The notes under the pieces are model-generated. The model made no database searches, had not been told where the DNA came from, and saw only the letters and a list, made by a program, of their open reading frames with translations. From Streptacidiphilus sp041262165 (lineage in GTDB: Bacteria; Actinomycetota; Actinomycetes; Streptomycetales; Streptomycetaceae): a stretch of DNA of 64,000 nt. Made by a program: the position numbers and the translations under genes. Shown piece after piece: positions 20,001-28,972 of this stretch. The stretch spans positions 1 to 64,000 of the forward strand of contig NZ_JBGCBY010000020.1 in NCBI RefSeq assembly GCF_041262165.1, given 5' to 3'. Each line of letters starts with the position of its first letter. The stretch's first letter is position 1.

Positions 20001-22020
20001 GGCGTGGCGTCGGCGGGGTCGTGAGCTGTCGAGGGTGGATGGTTGGCGGTACCGGGTTGAGTGGAAGCGGGTTGGTGAGGCGGCGTCGGGTGCGGTCTCT
20101 GGGATGTGGCTGGTGGTGGTTCCGGCCGGATTCTCGGAGGACGTTGCGGTGTCGGGCGTCGTGCGGGCGTTGGCGGGGTGTGGGGTCGAGGTTCGTCAGG
20201 TCGAGGTTGGCGGGGCGGGTGTGGAGCGCGCTGGGTTTGCCGAGCGTGTGATGGACGTGGTGGGTGTCGACTCGGTGGCGGGTGTGTTGTCGCTGGTGGC
20301 TCTTGATGAGGGTCCTTGTGTTGAGGGCTCGGTGGTGGCGGGTCTGGCGTCGACGGTGGTGTTGGTGCAGGCGTTGGGTGATGCCGGGGTGCTGGCTCCG
20401 TTGTGGTGTGTGACGCGGGGTGCGGTGTCGACGGGTCGTTCGGAGCGCTTGACGAGTGCGGTGCAGGCGCAGGTGTGGGGTCTGGGTCGGGTGACCGCTC
20501 TGGAGCTTCCGGAGCGCTGGGGTGGTCTGGTCGATCTGCCCGAGGTGGTCGACGGGCGTACGTGGTCGCGTCTGTTGGGTGTGCTGGCGGGTGGTACTGG
20601 CGGTGAGGACCAGGTGGCGGTGCGGTCCTCGGGTGTGTTCGCGCGTCGGTTGGTGCGTGCGGTGCGGCCGGAGGCCCCGGGTGCGATGTGGCAGCCTCGT
20701 GGGACGGTGCTGATTACTGGTGGTACGGGTGCGTTGGGTGGGCAGGTGGCGCGTTGGTTGGCGCGTAACGGTGCCGAGCATCTGGTGTTGACGAGTCGTC
20801 GTGGGTTGGATGCGCCCGGTGCCGTGGAGTTGCGGGACGAGCTGCTCGCGCTGGGTGCTGAGGTGACGGTGGCGGCGTGTGATGTGGCGGACCGGGAGGG
20901 GCTGGCGGAGCTTCTGGCGGAGTTCCCGGTGTCGGGTGTGTTCCACACGGCCGGCGTGTTGGACGACGGTGTGGTGGATGGTCTGACGGCGGAGCGGTTT
21001 GCGGGGGTGGCGCGGGCGAAGGTGGCGGCGGCGCGGAACCTGCATGAGCTGACTGCCGGACTGGACTTGTCCGCGTTCGTGCTGTTCTCGTCGATGGCGG
21101 GCACGATCGGCAGTGCGGGTCAGGGCAACTACGCGGCAGCGAACGCGTTCCTGGATGCGCTGGCCGAGCAGCGCCGTGCCGACGGTCTGCCCGCCACATC
21201 CATCGCCTGGGGCCCCTGGAGTCAGGGCGGCATGGCCGCTGACGGGGTCGTCGGACAGCGACTGCTCCGGAACGGAATCCCGCCGCTGGCCCCCGAGTTG
21301 GCGATCGCCGCGCTCCAGCATGCACTTGACCACCATGACGGTGCGCTGACGGTCGCCGACATCGCTTGGGAGCGTTTCGCGCCGGCCTTCGTCGCGACAA
21401 GGCCCAGCCGCCTGTTCGATGAGCTCGCGGAGGCACGGCAGGCCACTGACGAGGCTGCGGCCACTGCCACGATCGGCGGGGGCGTCGCTCTGGCCAGGCG
21501 GATCGCCGACTTGTCCGAGTCCGAGCGCGATACGGTGCTGCTTGACCTCGTGCGAACCCATGTCGCCGCCGTCCTGGGCTACGTCGGCTCCGAGGCCATC
21601 GAGGTCGGCAGGGCGTTCAGAGAGCTCGGATTCGACTCGCTGACCGCAGTCGAGTTCCGGAATCTGCTGGGCGCGGCCACGGGCCTGGCGCTACCCGCCA
21701 CGGTGGTCTTCGACTACCCCACGGTGCGCGCCCTGGCTGACTATCTGCACGACGAACTCTTGCCTGATGGTGCCGCCGCGGCCGCCTCGGTGCTCGACGA
21801 ACTCGGACGTCTGGAGGCCGCACTTGCGGCGAGTACCCCGGACGGCCTCACCCGGGCCCGCATTCAGATGCGCCTGTACGCCCTGGCAACCAAGTGGAGC
21901 GAGGCGCAGCCGTCGGCTGAGGTCGCAACCAGCGAAGTCGGCGATCTCGTCGACGCAGACAGCCTGGACTCGGCCTCTGACGAGGAGTTGTTCGCATTCA
22001 TCAATGACGGCCTGGCCTGA
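17092..22020 (+). CDS. Single-module type I polyketide synthase (KS-AT-KR-ACP) with docking domains at both ends
   Basis: The ATG at 17092 gives a standard N-terminal docking coiled coil (MANEDKLREYLKRV) that reads directly into the KS. An in-frame ATG at 17077 adds five residues and has no better ribosome site. Domains by nucleotide: docking 17092-17190, KS ~17190-18470 (DTACSAS, AHGTGT, KSNIGHT), AT ~18785-19815 (GHSIG, HAFH, so malonyl-CoA), KR ~19885-21400 (LDD at ~20960, B-type, with catalytic Ser and Tyr present), ACP ~21515-21750 (GFDSL). The tail (~21770-22020) is another C-terminal docking domain ending in an acidic helix. There is no thioesterase, so this module is not the last of the assembly line. 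It adds one malonyl-derived unit and reduces its ketone to a hydroxyl. It probably takes the chain from the preceding PKS; that order is inferred from adjacency and matching docking types. Confidence 0.97.
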   Translation: MANEDKLREYLKRVLKDLDDAHERLRDLDEKAREPIAIVGMSCRFPGDVQSPEDLWRLVSAGGDAISGFPTDRGWDTDGLYDPDPDAPGTFYTREGGFLRDVDRFDAALFGISPREALAMDPQQRLLLETSWEALERAGIDPLSLHGTPTGVFVGTNGQDYVPVLMRSAESFEGHLGTGNIASVMSGRLSYTYGWEGPAVTVDTACSASLVALHLAVQALRAGECTLALAGGVTVMPNPGTLIEFSRQRGLAADGRCKSFAGAADGTNMTEGVGLLLVERLSDARRNGHPVLAVVRGSAVNQDGASNGLTAPNGPSQQRVIRQALANAGLSADQVDAVEAHGTGTTLGDPIEAQAILTAYGSNRPEGSPLWLGSVKSNIGHTQAAAGVAGVIKMVMALRHGMLPRTLHVDQPSPHVDWSAGAVSLLTENHAWPETGRPRRAAVSSFGISGTNAHAVLEQAPAEEDAGPTGQRESSVRAAALPFPLSGRSEAALRAQAARLRERVHADPRLEPVDVAYSLATSRASLEHRAVVVAGDRDEFLRGLDALASGSGAAQLVQGTAAEGRTAFLFAGQGSQRLGMGAQLYETYPVFAEALDAVCAELDQHLDLPLREVVFAGESTSESALLDRTGFTQPALFAVEVALFRLVESWGVRPDVLAGHSIGELAAAHVAGVLSLADAAALVAARGRLMQALPTGGAMVAVQASEGEVLPLLAGREAEVGIAAVNGPNAVVLSGVEDAVLEVAALLAAEGSKTKRLTVSHAFHSPLMDGMLAEFRKVAESLEFRPPGLRIVSTLTGGLVTAEELCSPEYWVRHVREPVRFCDAVRTLEGDGVTTFVELGPDGVLSAMGQDCLIDTDTAAFVPVLRGDRPEVRTLATAVARAHVRGVAVDWRAVFAGQAAQRVDLPTYAFQQVRYWPEPAGTDQATAQESAVDAQFWEAVEREDLEALAETLEVEAAGEGPLGVLLPALSAWRRRGRELSRVDGWRYRVEWKRVGEAASGAVSGMWLVVVPAGFSEDVAVSGVVRALAGCGVEVRQVEVGGAGVERAGFAERVMDVVGVDSVAGVLSLVALDEGPCVEGSVVAGLASTVVLVQALGDAGVLAPLWCVTRGAVSTGRSERLTSAVQAQVWGLGRVTALELPERWGGLVDLPEVVDGRTWSRLLGVLAGGTGGEDQVAVRSSGVFARRLVRAVRPEAPGAMWQPRGTVLITGGTGALGGQVARWLARNGAEHLVLTSRRGLDAPGAVELRDELLALGAEVTVAACDVADREGLAELLAEFPVSGVFHTAGVLDDGVVDGLTAERFAGVARAKVAAARNLHELTAGLDLSAFVLFSSMAGTIGSAGQGNYAAANAFLDALAEQRRADGLPATSIAWGPWSQGGMAADGVVGQRLLRNGIPPLAPELAIAALQHALDHHDGALTVADIAWERFAPAFVATRPSRLFDELAEARQATDEAAATATIGGGVALARRIADLSESERDTVLLDLVRTHVAAVLGYVGSEAIEVGRAFRELGFDSLTAVEFRNLLGAATGLALPATVVFDYPTVRALADYLHDELLPDGAAAAASVLDELGRLEAALAASTPDGLTRARIQMRLYALATKWSEAQPSAEVATSEVGDLVDADSLDSASDEELFAFINDGLA

Positions 22021-22328
22021 TCTGCCTGCCAGGCAACTCCGGGGCAGCCCGCGGTATTTGATGCCACGCCGCAGGGCTGTTCCGGCACGTCCTGGTGTAC
22101 CCCTCCATAGGGCCGGTTAGGGGCTGGCACCACGCACGCTAGGGGTTGGCCGGAATACCGGGCTGTGGCACGGTTAGCGGCAGCCGGATCGAACCGGCAG
22201 CCGTGACGGCGCGCCGACTTGCTGCGGAATCCCAGGTGAGACCGCCTTCGCGGCCGACCGTCCCGCGGCTCCCGATTCACCTCCAGCGCTCCTGCCCTGC
22301 TGTTTCGGCGAGAGATTGAGAGAAATCC
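22021..22328. other. 308-nt gap between PKS and small-protein gene
   Basis: No convincing ORF. A short inverted repeat (TGCCTG-C-CAGGCA) lies just after the PKS stop, too short to be a confident terminator. I see no good -35/-10 pair. A promoter for the downstream small-protein/carboxylase pair may lie here. Confidence 0.4.
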
Positions 22329-22547
22329 ATGGCCCTTCGTCAGGCTCACCCGAATGTCGTCCTCCACGGCGGATCGTTGATCCCGGAGGAATTGAGGATC
22401 CGTCACATCGAGGACCCGAAGCAGGTGTTCAAACTCCCGGTGGCGAACCGCTACGAGCACTTCGAACCCAGCCCGGACACGGTTGTGATGGACGGCCGCG
22501 AATTGCGGGTCCTCGTCTGGGTCGGGCGCACATACGTCGCCGAGTGA
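22329..22547 (+). CDS. Small cluster-associated protein, DUF5988-like (72 aa)
   Basis: A 72-residue protein with PNVVLHGG near the N-terminus, a central YEHFEP and a C-terminal WVGRTYVAE. This pattern matches my recollection of DUF5988 proteins, small proteins of unknown function often found beside actinobacterial NRPS/PKS genes. The ATG follows a purine-rich stretch (GAGATTGAGAGAAATCC). It sits between the last PKS and the carboxylase beta subunit, 51 nt before the latter's likely start, so the two are probably co-transcribed. The role is unknown; a helper function in the polyketide pathway is inference from context only. Confidence 0.7.
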   Translation: MALRQAHPNVVLHGGSLIPEELRIRHIEDPKQVFKLPVANRYEHFEPSPDTVVMDGRELRVLVWVGRTYVAE

Positions 22548-22598
22548 GGTGCTCGTCCTCGAACGGACCGTGATCGCCGGAATCGTGAGTTGGTGGAA

Positions 22599-24212
22599 AT
22601 GACCGTTCTGCAGTGGACGCCTGCCGGGCCTGGCGCAGCGGCGCCTCCTGAGCAAGCTCCGGACAGTATGGCGGCTCGGGTGGCCGAGCTGCACGGTGTC
22701 AAGGACCGGGTGCGTCGCGGGCCCGGCGAGAAGGCGACAGAAGCCCAGCACGCCAAGGGCAAACTGACGGCTCGTGAGCGCATCGAACTCCTGCTGGACG
22801 AGGGCTCGTTCCAGGAGGTGGAGCCGCTGCGCCGGCATCGCGCCACCGGGTTCGGCCTGGAGGCCAAGAGGCCGCACACCGACGGCGTGATCGTCGGTTG
22901 GGGCACCGTGCACGGTCGTGTCGTCTTCACCTATGCGCACGACTTCCGGATCTTTGGCGGCGCGCTGGGCGAGGCCCATGCGCAGAAGATCCACAAGATC
23001 ATGGACATGGCCCTCCAGGCCGGTGCGCCGCTGGTGTCGTTGAACGACGGCGCCGGCGCCCGCATCCAGGAAGGCGTCACCGCTCTGGCCGGCTACGGCG
23101 GCATCTTCCAGCGCAACACCCGCGCCTCCGGCGTGATCCCGCAGATCAGTGTGATGCTCGGCCCGTGCGCCGGAGGCGCGGCGTACTCCCCGGCGCTGAC
23201 CGACTTTATCTTCATGGTCCGTGAGACCTCACAGATGTTCATCACCGGCCCGGACGTGGTCCAGGCGGTGACCGGCGAGAAGATTACCCAGAACGGCCTC
23301 GGTGGCGCGGACGTTCACTCCGGCGTCTCCGGGGTGTCCCACTTCGCCTGCGACGACGAGGAGAGCTGCATCGAGGAGGTCCGCTATCTCCTCTCGCTGC
23401 TCCCGCAGAACAACCGCGAGATGCCGCCAGTAGTGGCCAGCGAGGACCCGGTGGACCGCCGCAACGACGCGCTCCTGGCTATGGTCCCGGTCGATGTCAG
23501 GCGTCCGTACGACATGCGCAGGGTGATCGAGGAGATCGTCGATGACGGCGAGTTCCTGGAGATCCACGAGCGCTGGGCGACGAATGTCCTGTGCGTACTG
23601 GCTCGGATCGACGGCCATGTGACCGGCATCGTCGCCAACCAGCCGCAGTCGCTGGCCGGAGTGCTGGACATCAACGCCTCGGAGAAGGCCGCGCGATTCG
23701 TCCAGATGTGCGACGCCTTCAACATCCCGCTCGTGACGATGCTGGACGTCCCGGGCTTCCTGCCCGGCGTGGCCCAGGAACACGACGGCATCATCCGGCA
23801 CGGTGCCAAACTCCTGTACGCGTACTGCAACGCGACCGTTCCACGGATCCAGCTGATCCTGCGGAAGGCCTACGGCGGTGCCTACATCGTCATGGACTCC
23901 CGCTCCATCGGAGCCGACCTCTCCTACGCGTGGCCCACTAACGAGATCGCCGTCATGGGCGCCGAGGGCGCGGCCAACGTCATCTTCCGTCGGGAGATCG
24001 CCGGATCCGTCGACCCGGAGGCGACCAGGGAGCAGAAGATCAAGGAATACCAGACTGAGCTGATGCACCCCTACTACGCCGCCGAGCGCGGCCTCGTGGA
24101 TGACGTCATCGACCCGGCCGAGACCCGCGAGGTGCTTGCCTCGGCGCTCGCGATGCTCCGTACCAAGCACGCCGACCTGCCGAACCGCAAGCACGGCAAC
24201 CCGCCCCAGTGA
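22599..24212 (+). CDS. Acyl-CoA carboxylase carboxyltransferase (beta) subunit, PccB/AccD family
   Basis: About 537 residues, full length for the family. It transfers the carboxyl group from biotin to an acyl-CoA, making malonyl- or methylmalonyl-CoA for polyketide extension. Family motifs include AKGKLTARERIELLLDEGSF near the N-terminus, the oxyanion-hole region GPCAGGAAYSPALTDF, DVPGFLPG and the C-terminal RKAYGGAYIVM. The residue after GGAY is Ile (codon 23886-23888, residue 430). In Streptomyces PccB and mycobacterial AccD5 this position is Asp, linked to propionyl-CoA preference, while AccB/AccD6 types have Ile and accept acetyl-CoA. That suggests malonyl-CoA production, matching the malonyl-specific ATs upstream. 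No biotin-carrying alpha subunit is in the window, so it must use one encoded elsewhere. Alternative starts are TTG 22590 and GTG 22593; the ATG was preferred. Confidence 0.93.
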   Translation: MTVLQWTPAGPGAAAPPEQAPDSMAARVAELHGVKDRVRRGPGEKATEAQHAKGKLTARERIELLLDEGSFQEVEPLRRHRATGFGLEAKRPHTDGVIVGWGTVHGRVVFTYAHDFRIFGGALGEAHAQKIHKIMDMALQAGAPLVSLNDGAGARIQEGVTALAGYGGIFQRNTRASGVIPQISVMLGPCAGGAAYSPALTDFIFMVRETSQMFITGPDVVQAVTGEKITQNGLGGADVHSGVSGVSHFACDDEESCIEEVRYLLSLLPQNNREMPPVVASEDPVDRRNDALLAMVPVDVRRPYDMRRVIEEIVDDGEFLEIHERWATNVLCVLARIDGHVTGIVANQPQSLAGVLDINASEKAARFVQMCDAFNIPLVTMLDVPGFLPGVAQEHDGIIRHGAKLLYAYCNATVPRIQLILRKAYGGAYIVMDSRSIGADLSYAWPTNEIAVMGAEGAANVIFRREIAGSVDPEATREQKIKEYQTELMHPYYAAERGLVDDVIDPAETREVLASALAMLRTKHADLPNRKHGNPPQ

Positions 24213-24337
24213 CCGACACGGCGTTTCCGATACGTACGGTGCGTACGGTCGCGGCTCCCGGACTGTCCTGATCGGAGCAGGCCCGGGCACTCGGGCCGCC
24301 CCTAGCCTCGGGCCACCACAGGCGAGAGGCGGCACCG

Positions 24338-25660
24338 GTGAACTGGCTCATCCATGACTACCGCGAGGACGACCTGGCGGACGTCGTCCATCTGATCGAC
24401 ACCACGGCCGAGCTCGGCCAGGAGTCGGTCTTCTCCCTCGCCGAGTGCATCGGCGCGCTGACATCCCGGCAGCCGGCGGTCGTCGCCGTGAACGGCGGGG
24501 TGCCGGTCGGGGCGGCACTCGCCTGCGTGGCGGGTGACCGTGCCTGGGTGATGCGCATCGCCATCGCCCCCGCCTGGCGCGGCAGGGGGTTGGCCAGTGC
24601 CCTGCTCAAGGAACTGGAGCGGAGGCTGCTCGCCGCCCGGGTCCGACGCATCGCCTACGTGCTCCCCGAGGAGGAGTTGCTGGGGGAGGGGCTGCGCAAC
24701 GCCGGCTACACCAGGCGCCCGGCCGTGGCCTACTTCGAGAAGGCGGAGCCGCCGAGCGGCCCCGCGACCGGCCCCCTGGAGGAGCTCGGAGGAAGGCTCA
24801 TGCCCGGCGACCTGTGGGCCAAGGTCTCCGGAATGGAGACGGAGAAGAACCTCATCGAGCGGCGCATCGTGCTGCCGCTGGCCGAACCCGAACGAGCCGC
24901 CCGCCACGGCGTCCGCCCGCCCCGGGCCATCACCCTCTTCGGGCCGCCGGGCACCGGTAAGACCACCTTCGCCAGAGCCATCGCCTCGCGGCTCGGCTGG
25001 CCCTTCGTGGAACTGCTGCCCTCGCGCCTCGCCGACGAGGGCAACCTCGCGGCGGCGCTGCGTACGGCGTTCGCCCGCGTCGCGGAGCTGGAGCGGGTGC
25101 TCGTCTTCATCGACGAGGTGGAGGAGATCGCTCCGGTCCGTGGAGGACAGGCCCAGCCGGGCATGCACGGCGTCACCAACGAGCTGCTCAAACTCATCCC
25201 CGGATTCCGGGAGGGGGAGGAGCGGCTGCTGGTGTGCGCGACCAACTCCGTCCGCTCGCTCGATCCGGCCTTCCTGCGTCCGGGCAGGTTCGACTACCTG
25301 GTTCCGATCGGTACACCCGATGCTGCGGCCCGGTCGGCGATCTGGTCCAGGTATGCCACCGGACGGCCCGACGTCGACCTGGACGCGCTGGTCGCGGCGA
25401 GCGAGCTGTTCACCCCTGCCGACATCGAGCACGCGGCGCGGACCGCTGCGCAGGCCGCGTTCGAACGCGATCTCGCGGGGGTCGTCGGTGCCGCCATGGG
25501 TGGCGCTGGCGCTGGTGCCGGCGTCGTGCGGGCCGACGGCGACCCGGACGGCGCGAGTACACATGACTACCTGACCGCGCTGAGCCACTGCCGACCCACC
25601 GTCACCCCGGAGATGATCGAGGAGTTCACCGCGGACATCGCGTCGCACGCGCGGCTCTGA
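24338..25660 (+). CDS. GNAT acetyltransferase-AAA+ ATPase fusion protein
   Basis: A 440-residue protein with two parts. Residues ~1-145 read as a GNAT N-acetyltransferase, with the acetyl-CoA loop RIAIAPAWRGRGLASALL and a final strand ending in YFEKAE. Residues ~165-440 are a FtsH/Cdc48-type AAA+ ATPase with Walker A GPPGTGKTT (from residue 202), Walker B VFIDEVEE (Asp259, Glu260), the sensor-1 Asn in ATNSVRSLDP and an arginine-finger-like RPGRFD. GTG start at 24338, with GAGAGGCGG upstream. The ATPase part could remodel a protein and the GNAT part could acetylate it, but no substrate can be read from the sequence. It follows the carboxylase by 125 nt and is probably not part of polyketide synthesis. 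A C-terminal Ala/Gly-rich stretch (~390-405) looks disordered. Confidence 0.88.
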   Translation: MNWLIHDYREDDLADVVHLIDTTAELGQESVFSLAECIGALTSRQPAVVAVNGGVPVGAALACVAGDRAWVMRIAIAPAWRGRGLASALLKELERRLLAARVRRIAYVLPEEELLGEGLRNAGYTRRPAVAYFEKAEPPSGPATGPLEELGGRLMPGDLWAKVSGMETEKNLIERRIVLPLAEPERAARHGVRPPRAITLFGPPGTGKTTFARAIASRLGWPFVELLPSRLADEGNLAAALRTAFARVAELERVLVFIDEVEEIAPVRGGQAQPGMHGVTNELLKLIPGFREGEERLLVCATNSVRSLDPAFLRPGRFDYLVPIGTPDAAARSAIWSRYATGRPDVDLDALVAASELFTPADIEHAARTAAQAAFERDLAGVVGAAMGGAGAGAGVVRADGDPDGASTHDYLTALSHCRPTVTPEMIEEFTADIASHARL

Positions 25661-25804
25661 GCTGTCGCGTACTGCGTCAAGTCGGCTGTAGTTATTGGGT
25701 TCTGCACTGCCAATCGGGGTGGTGCCACTGGGACGAGGCCTCCGTTTCTGCTGGTAGGAGGGACCAGGTTCGGAGAATACGAAAGCTTGCGGTTTACACC
25801 ACTC

Positions 25805-25833
25805 TTGACTGACCTTGACTGATCTTGTTGTAT
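25805..25833 (+). promoter_or_regulatory. Candidate promoter with tandem CTTGACTGA repeats
   Basis: TTGACT (25805-25810), a 17-nt spacer and TTGTAT (25828-25833) form a plausible housekeeping-type promoter ahead of the small ORF and NmrA-like gene. The nonamer CTTGACTGA occurs twice in tandem (starting 25804 and 25814), so the second copy lies inside the spacer and could be a regulator site. Confidence 0.45.
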
Positions 25834-25867
25834 GGCTTTGGCTGGACCAATGACCAGAGGAGCGGGG

Positions 25868-26047
25868 ATGAGTGGGGGAGGACGCGCGACTGTCGGCATC
25901 GCCTTGGCCGATGCTCGTGGCGGGTCGGCGAGGCCGATCACCCTGGAGGCCACCGACCACATCCGCGACGAAGCAGTCATCCCGTTCGCCGGCCGGCGGC
26001 GGCTCCGTGCTCTCCCGCCGCTCGGTGTTCCGTCTGGGAGGTTGTGA
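25868..26047 (+). CDS. Possible small hypothetical protein (59 aa), coupled to the next gene
   Basis: The ATG at 25868 has GAGGAG about six nucleotides upstream, and the frame stays open to a TGA that overlaps the next gene's ATG (TGATG at 26045-26049). That arrangement suggests translational coupling. The peptide is basic at its C-terminus and matches no family I recognise. It could be a real small protein or a leader ORF for the NmrA-like gene. Confidence 0.4.
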   Translation: MSGGGRATVGIALADARGGSARPITLEATDHIRDEAVIPFAGRRRLRALPPLGVPSGRL

Positions 26048-26730
26048 TGGACAGTCCGGTCGCGGTGGTGGGCGGATCCGGTCGAGTCGGGCGCCTGATC
26101 GTCCAGCAGTTGCTGGGTCGTGGCGAGCGGGTGAGCGTGATCGGCCGCGCGACGCCGGACGGGTTGCCGGCCGGCGCGGTTTTCCATCAAGGGGATGTCC
26201 GGGAACCGGAGTCGCTGGCGGGGCCGCTGGCGCGGTGTTCGGCGATCGTGTTCTGCGTCGAACCGGGGACCGACGAGCGTGGGCCCGACCGACCGGAGGC
26301 GACCATGCATCTGGGCGTGTGCAACGTACTGGCTGCGGCACAGGCCGCGGGAGGGCGTCCGCACGTGGTGTTGGTCAGCCAGCATCACGTGACGCACCAC
26401 GGTCATCCACTGAACGCCTACGGGCGGGTGCTGGACTGGCGGTTGGCGGGCGAGGACGCGGTTCGCTCGTCCGGCCTTCCGTACACCGTGATCCGTCCGG
26501 GCTGGCTGACGCAGGGTCCGGTGGCGGGGCGCGGCGTACGACTGGAGCAAGGAGACCGGGCCGACGGCCGGGTCTCACGCGAGGACTTGGCGCAGGCATG
26601 TGTGCAGTCCCTGTACTGCCCATCGGCCAGCGCGGTGACGTTCGAGATCTTCAACGAGAGCGGTACGGCGCCGTCGGGCTGGGAGGAGATGTTCTCCGCG
26701 CTCGAGTGGGATCCGGCCTCGGTGGGTTGA
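26047..26730 (+). CDS. NmrA-like NAD(P)-binding protein (atypical SDR)
   Basis: 227 residues beginning with a Rossmann strand and the glycine motif VVGGSGRVG at residues 6-14, followed by VSVIGR, DVREPESL and later YTVIRPGWLT, all typical of NmrA/YwnB-type atypical short-chain dehydrogenases. These enzymes bind NAD(P) and act as reductases, isomerases or redox sensors; the substrate cannot be told here. The ATG at 26047 was chosen because GGGAGG lies about six nucleotides upstream. Longer in-frame versions lack any similarity in their extra N-terminus. The start overlaps the stop of the small upstream ORF. Confidence 0.85.
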   Translation: MDSPVAVVGGSGRVGRLIVQQLLGRGERVSVIGRATPDGLPAGAVFHQGDVREPESLAGPLARCSAIVFCVEPGTDERGPDRPEATMHLGVCNVLAAAQAAGGRPHVVLVSQHHVTHHGHPLNAYGRVLDWRLAGEDAVRSSGLPYTVIRPGWLTQGPVAGRGVRLEQGDRADGRVSREDLAQACVQSLYCPSASAVTFEIFNESGTAPSGWEEMFSALEWDPASVG

Positions 26731-26788
26731 GCCCGAGACCGGTCTGGTCAGGTCCGTGTGTTGAGTCTGTGAGAGGCGGTTGTGGGTC

Positions 26789-28971
<2,183 letters not shown>

Positions 28972-28972
<1 letters not shown>

